Assembly (NCBI GenBank): GCA_029747585.1
Contig: JAPEVF010000029.1
Span: forward strand, 107,930 to 171,929
Direction of reading: 5' to 3'
Source: Pleurotus djamor
Taxonomy: Eukaryota > Basidiomycota > Agaricomycetes > Agaricales > Pleurotaceae
DNA: 64,000 bases
Numbering within the stretch: the stretch's first letter is position 1; each line of letters opens with the position of its first letter. A program made the position numbers and the translations under genes. Below the pieces are notes generated by a model. That model made no database searches, was not told where the DNA came from, and saw only the letters and a program-made list of their open reading frames with translations. Shown here one piece after another: positions 10,256-23,000 of the stretch.

Positions 10256-12222
10256 TATTGGAAGTCTGTAACTTTTATTTCCTCCGGTCTCAGTACGACT
10301 GAGAAAGTGTTGGTGGGCGTAGGTATTCGGAACCTTGAAATACGGGAGATATGGTGGAGAGGCCCGACGGTAGGAGCGAGAAGGGAGTGGCCTGTGGGTA
10401 AAAGATACAGTATTGAGCTGGAGAGGAACCAGGCGAAGGGTGAAAGAGTTGGTGGACACCCACAGCCACTTGAATATTACTACATATTATTTGCTTCTGT
10501 TGAATGCAGACGACAATGGCAAACGCCTTCGATGACGACATACCTTCAAGGCACAAAGAAACTGTTGTGTGGATGCGATGCTCGAGGCAATGAGGGCAAG
10601 CTCAGACAGGTGCCTCGGGAGGGTGGTTTCTCGTCGTTGGAGACGACTGGCTATGTTGAATATATAGGCTCATCTGAAACTCGGACGAGACTTACATCCG
10701 GTCGGGCTTTTGTCGCCGCCAACTGACAAATGTGATATGGTATGTACTAGAAGCGCTGCGGCCGGGACACCGTACTCGACAAAGACACACGTCTCTCATG
10801 TACTACGGTGAAATATAACTCATCTTGGTACCGCGAGAGAGGAAGCCGTCGAAATTGATGTTGCAGTCAAACTAGGTTTGTTCGTTCAAATATGCGAATA
10901 GTGCTAGCTGACAAGGATTTAACAGAACCTTCGAGAGCAGGACGTGGCATCATATGTAGGTAGGGACGTTGGTCGTCTACTCTAAGCCCCAATTACGCGA
11001 GACGATATGGCACAGGGCAACCGCGTGTAAAGTACATAACGAGTGGAGCCATGAGCCAAGTCCTGCGTATCACCGAAACCACCACCTGCATTCTGTGGGG
11101 GAGGCGGTCGCAGAGTTAACGGAGTCTGAGAGGACAATGCGGAGGTTCCACCGGCGTGATTCACCGTCTTGATTAATTCCCCCTCAAGGTAGTTACATTC
11201 CACGACGCTAGCCAGGCGTATCCAGCACAAGGTTTCAGCGAGGTTTCCGGTCAGGAAGCTACTGAGCATACATATTTTAGGTTCTGGTGTGACTTTTGAC
11301 GGGGAATGTCGGCTTCCGGTTGGTTCTTGGCGAGCTCTGGGTAATAATGTAGTAAAGGCTAGCAGCCGTATCGGAAAAGCAAGGAGGGGATCGTCTTGTG
11401 GTACCCACACTCCAATCGATCCGATGGATGAGGGTGGAATGGCCTCAGCCAGGTTCCTACCATGCAACATTGTGTACCCATTTGTCGCACGAAAGGTTTA
11501 CAGGACCGGTGATGGTGAGAAGGATGGTTCTAGTTTTGCCCAACTATGGACAGTAGGCGATCAGAGCCCTGAGGTCCTGTCATGCCATTTGCATGTCAGC
11601 CGCGACTGGTATCCTGTATAGCCACGAGGAGATCATATTGGATGCATCCTGATGGCATGCAGTGAGTAAACTGGGATGGCGAGGTTAATCGGCTTGATAC
11701 GTATTAGAAGAAGCATCCAGACAAGTGGGTAATGTACCTATGTCGCTCCACTATCGAAGAGGAGAAGAAGACCGACCGCGGTCAGAATGTTGTCACAGAG
11801 ACACGATGCAATTGCCCAGACAACCGAATTTTGGCGGAGGAGATCCCGGTCACGGTTCGCGTCGACGCATCCCTTCATAGACACGATGTTCGATGGCTTC
11901 AGAAGGATGCGGCGTTAAGCAGTGGGCCCAGCCAAATGGATAGTGTGGTGGCTGAAGAACACGAAAGTAAGTTGGTAGAAGCATCGATCAGTGCACCGAG
12001 AGATCAAGTGTATCGGTCATATCCAAAGGTGCACAAAATTAGAGGACCACGTATGTCGACCAAGCAGATCGAGGCCAGTCCATGAGCGTTTTCAGGCCTT
12101 ACGCCTATCCTGAAGGCTGGTGTATCGAAACTTCGCGAAACGGGTCAAGAAAGCTTGGATCTCCACGTGGTATCTGGCGCGTCAATTCCGAACGCGTAGG
12201 CGCCCAAGACTGAAAACCCTCC
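10256..12222. other. Long intergenic region without a supported gene
   Basis: About 2 kb between the divergent RHO2 and CBP3 starts. The part next to 10256 is RHO2 upstream and leader sequence. Open stretches at 10307-10726 (+), 10982-11470 (-) and 11732-12085 (+) have atypical composition, no domain and no supporting splice pattern. I see no tRNA-like B box. Confidence 0.5.
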
Positions 12223-13357
12223 ATGATACCCCGATCCGCAATTCGCTGCCTGCGAACCCCAGCATGCAGGAACCACCTAACTAGATATATCTCTACGCAG
12301 CCGCCAAGATTATCTGCTTCGCCGAACGACGCCTCGAAAACACCCAGCTCTACCTCGACCCCACCCGCGTCTGCACCAAGTCAAAAAAAGACATGGCTCG
12401 CTCGTAAAGTCGAGGCCTCTCCGGCCGCGTTGGCTGCTTTGAAACGTGTCGCTGCCCTTCTCGGATACTCGAGTCCTCAGCAAGTGGCAGGCCGACGCAC
12501 CTTCGGGATATATGAAAAAGTCTGTGCTGGGAAACCGGACGAGGACAGGGCCTTCTGGCAAAATGGTGTGTTGCTATTGGATTGACGTCGCCTCACGTAT
12601 GTTTCTTACACACAGGATAGAATGTAATCTTCCTCCTACCTTCCAGTCATGGTTCACTGTGACGAACCTACACGTCTGGCTTCTGACTGTCCGCTTCCGG
12701 GCGCTGCCTGCTCCCCACGGCAAACCCTATGTCCAAGGTCTCATCGACCACTTCTTCATCGACACGGAAGACCGAATACGGTCTGTTCTCCAGCCTCGTC
12801 TCAATCCTCCTCCTCCTTACACACCGAAAACCGACTTCTATACCAACCCCAATGCCCCTCCCGCTCCCGGACCCAACGCTAAAAAGCAGAAAGCCCCACC
12901 GAGGGCCCCCGATCGCATTGTGACGCGTCAGATGAAAATATTCAAGGAGCAGTGGGCTGGAATGGGATTTGCGCTGGATTTGGGCTTGGTTAGAGGGGAC
13001 GAAGAAATGGCAGCAGCTATGTGGAGAAACTGTCTAGGCGCCAGAGGAGCGAGGGGAATCACTTTGCCTTCGTCGAAAGCCCAGTTCAGACGGTCGGTCA
13101 ATCTCGTCGGGGGTGACGTCGTCAACGTCAAGAAGCTTGACTTGGACAAGGAGGAATCTCAGGATGACGGCTCTGGGGTACATGACTTCGCTCCCCACGA
13201 ATCCGACAAATACGTCAAATACCCCGAGCTCATGCTGGACCTCGTTGGGTACGCTAGAAGAGAGCTGAAGCGCTTGGAGGCTATAAGCGACGAAGAAATA
13301 ATGCGAGGAGATGTTACCAAGCTTCGTTTTGGTCCGATTCGGTCGAAGAAACCCTAA
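12223..13357 (+). CDS. CBP3: Ubiquinol-cytochrome c chaperone (CBP3/UQCC1 family)
   Basis: Two exons (12223-12565 and 12621-13357, phase-1 intron of 55 bp) give 359 residues. The N-terminus is a mitochondrial presequence rich in Arg, Ser and Thr (MIPRSAIRCLRT), followed by a Pro/Ser-rich linker. The chaperone domain starts near residue 100 (FWQNECNLPPTFQSWF, VTNLHVWLLTVRFRALP, GLIDHFFIDTEDRIR) and continues with MKIFKEQWAGMGFALDLGL after a Pro-rich insert typical of basidiomycetes. In yeast, Cbp3 binds the mitoribosome exit with Cbp6 and promotes translation and early assembly of cytochrome b in complex III. The Pro/Lys-rich insert near residues 180-220 makes the protein longer than yeast Cbp3. 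Confidence 0.87.
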
Positions 13358-13586
13358 TAATCTTAGAGGCCTGTCACCCCAAACCCTACCTTAATGCTAC
13401 CTTCTTCTGTTGATCACACTTTGCTGTTCTCGCCCGCAGCCCGAGGTCAATTAGAAGCGTTTCAGCACAGGTGGCTTCAAATCATTGGTCAGTAAAGTAA
13501 TTCTAATCGTGAGGAGATACACCAGTTTATGCTTGGACACGAAGTGGACGGAAGTGAGGATAGGCGAAAGATATCTGGCCGAGTCG

Positions 13587-14722
13587 TCAACGTTTGCGTT
13601 TAAGCGGGTTAGAACTTTTCGAAGGGACCACACAGATGTAAGAACGTTCCAGAGCTGCGTGTTCCGGGGTATCGAACTCGACGCCGAGGTCTTCACCGAG
13701 AGCAGACGCATCTTGTGGTGGGAGTGGATCTGTCGCCAGTTGCCAGAAACTATGAGGACGTGGGTCAATTAAATGCTATAGGGATATCCATCGCGGTTCT
13801 GCTTTGTGGGGAACGTACGACATGAATATTTTCCTCCGGCGTATCCATTCCGTCCGCCACTTTGTCCATTCGTTCTCGATTTGTGCAATGTCCTCCGCAG
13901 ATACCATGGTCGTGCCAGCGCGAAGTGGCGCCAGGCGGTTCAGGGCTTTCGCGATCTAGAGATGCGATGTGAGGCACGGGAATGGCGCGATGCACGAGAC
14001 TAACCGCGGCTTTCGTTTCCTCGATCTGGCTGTCGAGTTGTTCATTTGTTGGCGTACTCCTCAGTTGCGTCAGCTCTATGACAAGTCGCTCAGCGCCCAG
14101 GACAAGCACGCGGGGACAGGAGATAAAGCGGCCAGTCAGAAGTAGGCTTACCGTTATTTAATCCCTTAACCTCGCCACCTTTCATAGTATTTTCGGTTTC
14201 AATTCTTTTCCGCTCCTCTTCCAGTGCCGTGATCTCTTCATTCGCTACGGATTTGATATTCGCCTGGTTAGCCACAAAGAAGGTCGTTTTCCCTGGGAGT
14301 CGGGATCTGAGTTAGCATTCGTCGAGCCGGCCTTATATATATGCGCCAGCCTACCGTATACTTTCTGAACTAAATCTCCCTTCTCGGCCAAAGCCACTAA
14401 TATCTTCTGAGTATTCGTCTGCAGATAGTTTAAGAAGGAACCGTTGCCAATGCATAGATAATAACGAATCACCTTCGTCACGGCCCCCTTCAGATTTGCA
14501 GCGACGTCGACTGCGCCATACGGGCGATTCATCTATATTAGAAGGTCGATTGGGTTCCTATATGCGTGCTAACAGAGCGAACTCACCCTCTGCATATACT
14601 CCAGGATCTTGTCTTCGGCTAGAGTGTGCGAATTCTGAGAGAATTTCCCCAGATGAGATTCGGGTTCGCTTACCATCCTGTCCCTTGAGGGCTTTGACGT
14701 CGGATTTCGGTTTACTGGCCAT
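13587..14722 (-). CDS. HOP2: Meiotic homologous-pairing protein Hop2 (TBPIP family)
   Basis: Eight exons (14722-14674, 14618-14587, 14532-14473, 14418-14355, 14292-14152, 14075-14005, 13955-13819, 13749-13587) give 238 residues with all phases consistent. The N-terminal winged-helix domain reads ILEYMQRMNRPYGAVDVAAN, TNTQKILVALAEKGDLVQKV and YGKTTFFVANQ. A coiled coil follows (EEITALEEERKRIETEN, LTQLRSTPTNEQLDSQIEET), then a C-terminal helical domain with WTKWRTEWIRRRKIF and EDLGVEFDTPEH, and a basic tail (KRKR). Hop2 works with Mnd1 to load and stimulate Dmc1/Rad51 for strand invasion between homologues, so expression is expected in meiosis, that is in basidia. All introns are about 50-75 bp. 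It is divergent from the carrier gene. Confidence 0.92.
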
Positions 14723-14991
14723 GAGCGTGTAGGGGACAATGTGACGAGGATCCAAGACGTAAGTTGCGGGCCCTTCTATTTGGGTATGTTTGGATCTCCG
14801 CATCACGTGGTTACCGGGTCTTTGCCGTCACCAATCGGCTGAAGAGTTCTGAGATGCTTCAAATATCAGCCACTTTACAGGCAAACGCTCTTTACGACTC
14901 TCGCGGCTCTGCATAACCCCAGAATTACCCCAGACTCGACCCGCTTTCGCTGCGGCGCAGGGTGCATGTTCATTTTGCTGAAAATCAATAT
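14723..14991. promoter_or_regulatory. Divergent promoter between HOP2 and the carrier gene
   Basis: 269 bp between two divergent starts. It serves a meiotic gene on one side and a housekeeping mitochondrial carrier on the other. No TATA box is obvious. Confidence 0.4.
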
Positions 14992-16440
14992 ATGACTTCA
15001 AATGTCTCAAAGCGGGACACCCAAACCCTCCATTTCGCGGTCCGTTCTGGATTGGCAGGCGGGATCGCTGGATGCGTGGTAAGCTTCTCATTCGCTGTCG
15101 CATTCGACGAACTTAACATACCGTTTCAAGGCTAAGACAGTCGTTGCACCCCTCGATAGAGTCAAAATACTGTTTCAAGCCTCCAATCCAGACTTCCAGA
15201 AGTACACTGGTGAGTCGTGCGACCACTTAGTAGTGGTGCGTTTGAGTGAGGGATTATGGGAGGATTCACGAGAGGACTCGGCGTCCAACTCGGTGGGACG
15301 GGATGATTCGACCTGAATCGCCGCTTGACGATTCCATTCAGAGCCAGTCGTTGAATCCAGGGATGCCTCACCACCCGTATCTTGGCGAAGTTGAATCGTG
15401 CCAGTCAACGCACCTCAGACGATTCGGGCTACTGATTACCCCCTCGAATTGTTTCTGTGAATACTTGCGGAATCCCTCACTCTTGACTACCACCACCACT
15501 GCCGATATCGTTCTCGGGATCGCTAACATTTTATGATACAGGCTCCTGGAGTGGTATATTTCGAGCAGCGAATGAAATCTACCAGGATGGTGGAGTCCGC
15601 GGCCTCCTTCAAGGACATTCAGCAACCCTCCTTCGAGTTTTTCCGTATGCAGCCATCAAATTCATGACATATGACCAAATCCACTATGTAGGCACTTGTC
15701 GCGAATGAACGGGTTTCTGTCTGGCTGATCATATCCTAGGCACTAATGCCAACGAGAGAGCAAGAAACCAGTCTCAGACGGTTCACTGCTGGCGCACTTT
15801 CAGGTAGGTCTAAACGGCATAAGCAATGATCAAATTGTCGACCATTTGCTTTACAGGTGTCACATCCGTATTCTGTGTCTACCCACTGGACATCATCCGC
15901 ATTCGCATGGCGTTCCATACGAAATCGACAGATAAGCAAAATATCCGACCCTCGTTCCTTCGCGCCGCGCGTCAAATATACTCGGAATCTGCTGCTGTTC
16001 CTTCGACACAAAGTCTCTTATACCGATATCCCGTTCTCAAGTATTACAGAGGCTTCATCGTCACTGTAGCTGGTATGATACCGTACGCTGGAGTGTCTTT
16101 CTGGTGTTGGGGAGGTCTTCGAGCGCGTTTTCTGCCTACCGATCAAAGTGGAAACATCAAACCAAACCCTATCGGTGACCTGGTCATCGGTGCGATATCT
16201 GGTGCGGTTGGGCAAACGGCATCATATCCATTTGAAGTCGTCCGTCGCAGGATGCAAGTGGGTGGGTTGACGAGCCCTGATAGATGGCTTCGTCTAGGAG
16301 AGACCGTGCAATCTATCTGGGTTTCGCAAGGTTGGCGTGGGTTCTTTGTTGGCTTGAGCGTAGGATACCTAAAGATAGTGCCTATGACCGCCGTCAGTTA
16401 CAGTGTATGGCAAGGTGGAAAACGAATATTAGGCGTCTGA
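14992..16440 (+). CDS. LEU5: Mitochondrial carrier, Leu5/SLC25A16-SLC25A42 type
   Basis: Five exons (14992-15078, 15131-15209, 15542-15687, 15740-15803, 15857-16440) give 319 residues. All three carrier repeats are present with P-x-D/E-x-x-[KR] signatures: [24 protein letters not shown] and [21 protein letters not shown] opens the first repeat, and [41 protein letters not shown] and [19 protein letters not shown] mark the even helices. The pattern fits the coenzyme A (or adenosine diphosphate)-type carriers: yeast Leu5 and human SLC25A42/16. Substrate specificity beyond this is inferred. Intron 2 (332 bp) is several times longer than every other intron here. Confidence 0.82.
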
Positions 16441-16593
16441 GATCTCCAAAAAGATTGGCATGGCTGATGAATATGGCTCGTGCTGACTACAGGGTTTGTG
16501 GGCGGCTTACCAAGAACTCTTGGGCCGGCTCTCTCGGGTCTTGTTGCATATAACGGTGCATCGCATCGCCAAGTGTCGATTGCTTCATTCATC

Positions 16594-18933
16594 ATGAGTT
16601 CAAGCCCTTCAGACGTCGAGGGAATTGCTACCACAAGTCAACCAAAACGCACGAGAAAACGCCTGAGGGTCAGCTGTGTCGAGTGTACGCGTCGAAGACA
16701 GGTGTGTGAGCGCGTCTCGGCATTCATGCTTTTCATTGCTGAAGCTATCGTAGAAATGCGACAGAAACCAACCCTGTGGGTTATGTGTTTCGAGAGGGGT
16801 ATCTCACCTCTGCAGATGGGAGGCTGTCCCATTCGCGAGGCCAGCACCGAAGAGGCCGCCTCCATCTGCTTCGCCCTCCACGGACCAACTGTTGGCAAGG
16901 ATTGCTGTCTTAGAGGAGAAGCTAGCGAACATGCAACCTGCACCGAAATCCTCATCAGAAGGCACGGAAGAGGAGGGTACGCAACGGGCAACCTCTTCAG
17001 CTCGCTCGACTCCTGAATCCACCAACGCCCTTTCTGTGTCTGACTTGTCTGACGTTCCAATGCCAGCTGAATCTAGCAATTCTCTCAACCCTTTGGGCTT
17101 TTGGGGGTCTTCGGAATCGGAATCTTTCCTGGTTTCTGCTGTTCTGGCTCAAGATTCTCTTTTGGGCCATCACGGTGAATATATTGGTCGAGATAGTGCG
17201 ATCCGCTCCTTGCACATGGTCAGTTCGTTTGCTGTATGATTCGTTTCGTAATTATTCAACATGGCCACCTGCAGCTCAGTTCACCTCAAGAAATCCCCTT
17301 CCACTACACCAAATCCACGGATGCTATCAGTCTCTACAAACATCCGACAGGAGAGTTGATGCCGCCCCCTTTACCCAGTACTTTGGAGTACTTGGTGCCC
17401 AACATACCACCTCGTCCTGTCGTTGATATGCTCTGCCAAACTTTCTTCGCTAAAGCTAATTGGTAAGAGCAACTGATCATACACTGACCCGATGCTAATG
17501 TCCATACCTATACAAGGAGATACGGCATTCCGGAGGAGTGGTTTTACACCGCATATGACCAGATGTGGACGGTGCTTTCCTTGCCGCAAGGTTGTGGCAT
17601 CCAAGTGAATCCCCATTGGTTATCACTTTTATTCGCCATCTGTGCAATCACTCCGAAAAGTGTGAAGGAAATGTCCCATCTGGATGACAAGAATAATCTC
17701 CGCGGCGAGGCTTTCTTTTCCTCTGCGATGGTGGCACGACGGATAGCCGAGGATACATATCTATCATCCCCCGTTTTTGCGCCTTTGGAGTCTGCTGCGG
17801 ATGGCACAGTGTTGAGCTGCTTTGCCGCTCCGATCCTGGCCTACTTTTTAGCGGAGCGGAATAGAGTGAGCGAGGCCTGGAAGCTCATAGGAAACAGCAT
17901 TCGGAGTGCTCAGTCGGTTGGCCTACATCGCGATCCCGGATGGGGACAATGGCACACCATGTCAGAGAATGAACGATTGCTGAGGTCGCGAGCGTGGTGG
18001 GCGTTGTATCAATGGGACTTGTATGTCAATGGGTTTCTTTAAATCGTATCGAGTTCACTAACTCATGGATCTCAGACTTTATTCGTTTACACTCTCGCGG
18101 CCATCCATGCTGCAAGTCACTTGCTTCGATGTTCCTCTTCCCTGCGCGAATCCCCAAGCACCTGTGAAAGCACAATTGTTTTCTGACCTGCAGAGTCAAT
18201 TCGTTCAACTGGCTCGCATATTGGACAAGGCGATCCACAAGGTTTGTCAACAACATATTAAGCAACCGTTGATTTATCTAACCGTTGCCGGTAGTGTTTT
18301 GGTTTAAGAACCCCATCTAGTGATGATGTGTTCATGGTCGAGGAAGAACTTCAACAGTGGAGATCCAAGTGGCCCCCTTATCTCGATGGCGCACCCTATC
18401 GCCTGGCTGACGGCGGTGAGAACGCCACAGCGATTCAATACACAATTCGACGCCAACGTTTCTCACTTCAAACGTGGTACCTCGCCTGCCGTATGAAATT
18501 GCACCGCTCTTTTCTAACTCAGAAAGGCCATCCACGCCAACCGGATGTAATTTCCAAGACGACGTGGCTGCACCGAAGTCGTGCCTTGTCTCTGGAGATT
18601 GCGCTGGAGATGGTTTCGCATCAATGTCATGCTTTTACACAGTCGAAGCTGAATAGGGTGCAGAAACCTGATGACGTTGCTGCCAGCGGTACCTGGTGCT
18701 TCGAAGGAGTTTTCTTCCTTTATGATGCTGCGGTGACGATCATCGTTGCGATGATGCTACACGAACCTCAATCAAGACGCAAAGATGCAGAAGCGGCTTT
18801 TGAGAGCGCCGTTGCTCAGCTGAAGGCGGCTGAATCGGACATGGTGGGCCGAAGGTCTGAAGCTCTCAACCTCGCGTTGCAGTCGTTGCTTGCCCTTGGA
18901 AGGGAAGAAAATTGGAGATGTAATGATATATAA
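16594..18933 (+). CDS. Zn2Cys6 transcription factor with fungal_trans domain
   Basis: Six exons (16594-16701, 16754-17218, 17275-17462, 17517-18020, 18076-18241, 18295-18933) give 689 residues. The finger near residues 28-56 has the spacing C-x2-C-x6-C-x5-C-x2-C-x8-C (CVEC, KCDRNQPCGLC, HLCRW), and the first intron splits it. A Pro-rich linker and a short dimerisation coiled coil (LARIAVLEEKLANMQ) follow. The middle-homology domain begins around PRPVVDMLCQTFF, and continues with SAQSVGLHRDPG, RSRAWWALYQWD, LYSFTLSRPSM and the conserved CFGLRTP motif. Exon 6 starts at an acceptor that exactly restores CFGLRTP, which fixes that junction. No neighbouring metabolic cluster reveals its targets. 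Confidence 0.88.
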
Positions 18934-20058
18934 TTTACCCGATTGCACACTTTATTTATCGTCTTTGGCCTATATATGTTGTCATTCCCGTGTCATTGTG
19001 ACTTTTTCCAGGCTGCGTCCGTTGGAGCTGCCACGATGTTTATTCATACAGAGATTCCCCCTCTTTTCTCAGGGGATTCGATATGTTAGTTATTCTCGGC
19101 TAATTGCAGGGTTTCCCATCCGCTGTGTACATGCCATCATATGATGGGCGGAGGTACTTGGGCTCGGGATTTATTCCGCCGGGTTCAACCCATTGCGGTA
19201 ATCCACGATGCGCAATAGTGATGGCGTGGCCGTCGTACAATACGGGGGGTTGACAACAGTTTCTGTTGAACACTAATTCCACAATATGTGTCTTTTATCT
19301 CTAAAGATGTGGAGCGCTATTTCAAAATTTCAGCCGCGGTTCAGCCGTTCTCACAACATTAACCGTTGTTCGCTAATGATTTATTTTGAGGATCCTGATG
19401 TTGTCGTACTGTTCAGTCAGTGGCACCAGGGGACAATATAAGTAGCATGGTCTCGCAGGCATGTCGTAGCCGTTGCTGCAGCGCCAATCATAGGGGGAAG
19501 AAACTCAAGAATAGGTGAAACCAGTTAGGCTTGACTTGGGATCTAGGAAAGCTATCAAAGGAACAAAAGTGTTACCGAGGCTGAGACGTATCAAAGGGGG
19601 TTGAGCGCGTGGAAGCCGGGTGAGGGCATATTAAAATTAGAATTCGTCGAGGAGGAATTCCCAACTTGAACCGAGATAGACGGGGATGAGGCAACGCCAG
19701 TGATAAGTACCTAGCCAACCGAAATTATGTAATACTCTATTGTATCGCAAATTGGACGAATCGCCTCTTAACCTCGTCCCCCCATCTTCTCCAGTTCCCT
19801 CCATCCCCCCACAAGCTCATAGCGAGCCCCCCGTTGCTTACGGTCGAAGGCAACTGGAATTGGATTTTCTGTCAGTCTTGCTATCGTCGAGGTCGCTAGA
19901 TTAAGTCTGTAAGTGACCAAGTAATCATCGAGCATTGGCTATGAGCTGGACCCACCTAACCCAAACTGGTTGGCTCTCTACTACAGAAGTGACTCTCGAC
20001 AGCAACCGTACGGTTGATTCACTCAAGAATACCCTGTTCATCGAGCCACAACCACAAG
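18934..20058. other. Intergenic, no gene seen
   Basis: The 3' flank of the Zn2Cys6 gene and the upstream region of the ankyrin gene. No open stretch with family resemblance, no tRNA and no repeat was found. Confidence 0.5.
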
Positions 20059-23000
20059 ATGCCTGTCCCCCTGCGGACAACGATTCAAAAGGCAGAGGCA
20101 AAGTACAATGTAACCACCGAGTGTATGTTTCTAATGATCTGAATGCTCGTTGATGAGACAGAGTCTGACTCATAAACGCCAGTTACGAACTATAATCTCC
20201 ATGCTGGGGCAGCGAACGGAGACATTGGTCTTGTAGACTATGCACTGGCGCAGGGCCAGCCGGTCAACTCGGTTCTTGATGGCGTTCTGCCTCTTCATGC
20301 GGCGGCCGCTGGTGGGAGTGAGCAAGTGGTGCTCCGTCTGATTGAGCGTGGTGCAGACGTCAATGCGCCAAGGTGAGGATAAACGCTCTTTACCCATCCA
20401 TGCCTCAGACCCCATACTAACGCCACGGTCTGCTATTTCCTTCCTGTTATGGACATCTTTCAGACTTCCAAGACGCTACTCCAATGACAAAGGTCGTGAT
20501 GGTCCCATCGTGGGTGACTCTGGTGCAACACCGTTGCACTTTGCCGCGGCTAATGGAAATACCGAAGTCGTCCGGATCCTTCTTCAGCGTGGGGCACACC
20601 CTGATCGTGCCGATAAGCATGGTGTGACGCCAGAGATCCTGGCGCGTAGGGAGGGCTGGGTTGAATGTGCCGACTTTCTAAGGGACTGGGCTCGCAACAA
20701 AGATAAGGATTTGATAGAAAGAGAGGGGCGTATACCAACATACCGACCAAGCCTCGATGACAGTGCTGCCTCTCGCGCTGATGTGCAAGAGGGTCCAAGC
20801 TCTGGCAGGAAACGCTTGCATGTCAAGAAATCCATCGACACAGCCTTTCATATGTTGAAGGGGTCGGCCTCCGACGCGCATCTCCGTCTCCATTCTCTTC
20901 GCTCGTCATCATCGCGGACGAACATTGCAAATGCAGCCTCCTTTCATACCCCTCCAGCGTCGCCTACCCGCTCTTTTGGAGACTACACATTTTACCCTGT
21001 TTCTCCTACAGAAGATGGCATTGATCCAGCCGATCCTTCAAAACGTCGACCTTCGTTGCCCCATATCTTTGGTCCGCCTACACCCGCACATCGTAAACTA
21101 TCGGTATCCAGTCAAACCACCTCAGGATCTCAGATACCGCCCCTTGTAGCCTCATTCAGGTCACAGCAACACCGCCAACCGACAGCGTCCCCAAGTCCTC
21201 GGCGCCCTGGCTCTGCTGGTAGTGACGCTGACCGATCTGAGAATCCCGGCTCTGCGCCCGTCCCTNCGTAGACTAGGATCGAAATATTCTTTGATCAACA
21301 TTTTCAAAAAAGGACAATGCCAGTCGGACGACCAAGCTACAGCCTCCCGGCCCAGTCTGAACTCGACCAACCATGTGAGTTCGAGCTCTACATACAGTTC
21401 GACCTCAAATCTTTCACCTTCACCTTCTTCTCGCCTCCAACTACTTCCCATCGCTTCGAACGACTCTGCTTCGAATTCCAACCGGACTCCCTCCAGCTTT
21501 CGCCACGGGACACCGCCATCCAACTCGCTTTCCCTCTCTGCACGAAAGCGCACCATCTCTACCTCTAAGTCCCAATCCCCTCCCCTTGATCAACCCGTTC
21601 GATATGGGGCACCATCGGCTGTAGAGTTGCATCATTCTATGGCTCAGCAACAATACGCTAGTCAGCAACCGTTATCCGCTTCCCCGCGTCAATATTCGCA
21701 ACTTGACCATGTGAAGGGCCGGACTTCTGCTGCCACTGGAGAATCTCCGCCGCCGCCCTTACCCCTCGATGACTTGCTCCAATTTCGTATGGAGGACAAC
21801 TCTCTCAGCAGACTCAGCTCTTCGCCGACAGGTGGATCGAGCCCAAGATTCGGGGGCTATCCNGACCCGGCATCATGGCTTCCAGAGATCGCTCTGGTAG
21901 TGGTAGCTCCCGAGCTGGTTCACGCTATCGCGGAGGCACGGTGTTCGATGATGACCTCGTCGTCGTCGATCCTCAGCCCCCCGTCTCCCCGTCTCGCCCC
22001 TCAAGCATCCTCAGAGGAAGTCATCATCGTACATCGAGTGGTAATGGGTCGTCTGGTAATGCTCGAGCTCTGAGGTTCAATCCTGCTCTTGCTGGCCATC
22101 ACCCTGAAGAAGGGGTCGAATTGCCTGCGCCAATTGGACTGAACCTTCGAGGTAGTGCTAGCCTTGGCTCCTTTAATCGCAACCCCTCCACGCCTGAAGC
22201 AAAGGAACCTGATTCAGCTCCAGCCGGTACAACGGACTTCACTGACATCCCTGGCGATAATGATGATATTGAAGATGACTATGGTCAACCCATTCATAAG
22301 CCATCCACCCAGAAGCCGGTTCTCGATATACAAGCAATTGAGCAAGCAATTGAGCGGACTGCCATCCCAAATCGACTACGAGGTTTCTCTATCAACAGCT
22401 CTGAAAGTTCATTCTCTCCGATTGACGGAGATTCTGGAGACCAAGAGCAAATCCGCCAGGGTGATTCTACAACCGCCTCCAATTTTCCTTTTAGCCTCAA
22501 TCAACCCCCACCAAGTGATGGGACTGTTGGTATCAGTGTTACTCAGCATGAACCCGAAGCTCGCCTCCGCGTTCCTTCTGCAGGCAATGACGAAGGAAAT
22601 CGTTCTCGTGGCGACTCAGTCAGCAGCGCTAGTACTGGCACAAGTTCTCAGGGCGCACTGACTGCTATGGCCACTTCCACTCCGGACGGATTGCGTCCCA
22701 TTATCGAGCCCGTCGTCTACGTCGACGATATTGACAGCCTCGAGACCACTGTTAAGATTCCCGTAAACCTTTCGTCATTCAAAGAGCCCGACGGGATTGG
22801 ACATCGACGCACACGCACTCCCATGGATATCAATATCACGTCTATCTCAACTCATGCGCAAGCCGAAGCCCTCGTACAGCGTGCGCAGCAAGACATCTTA
22901 GAAATGGGGAATGAGGATGTTGATTCGGAGGGACTGAGTACGGGTAGCACTGGACGGACCCCTCTAAGTGCGAAGCTTGCCAAATACGGCGAAAGTTTGG

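Noticed and set aside
10982..11470. 162-residue minus-strand open frame between RHO2 and CBP3
   Set aside because: No domain, odd composition (Pro/Thr with scattered Cys), no promoter and no splice partners. Likely chance in GC-balanced intergenic DNA.
11732..12085. 117-residue plus-strand open frame upstream of CBP3
   Set aside because: Hydrophilic without any family pattern. It lies in the CBP3 promoter region.
15210..15541. Hidden exon in the 332-bp intron of the carrier gene
   Set aside because: Direct joining gives an unbroken carrier repeat ([11 protein letters not shown]), so no extra exon is needed.
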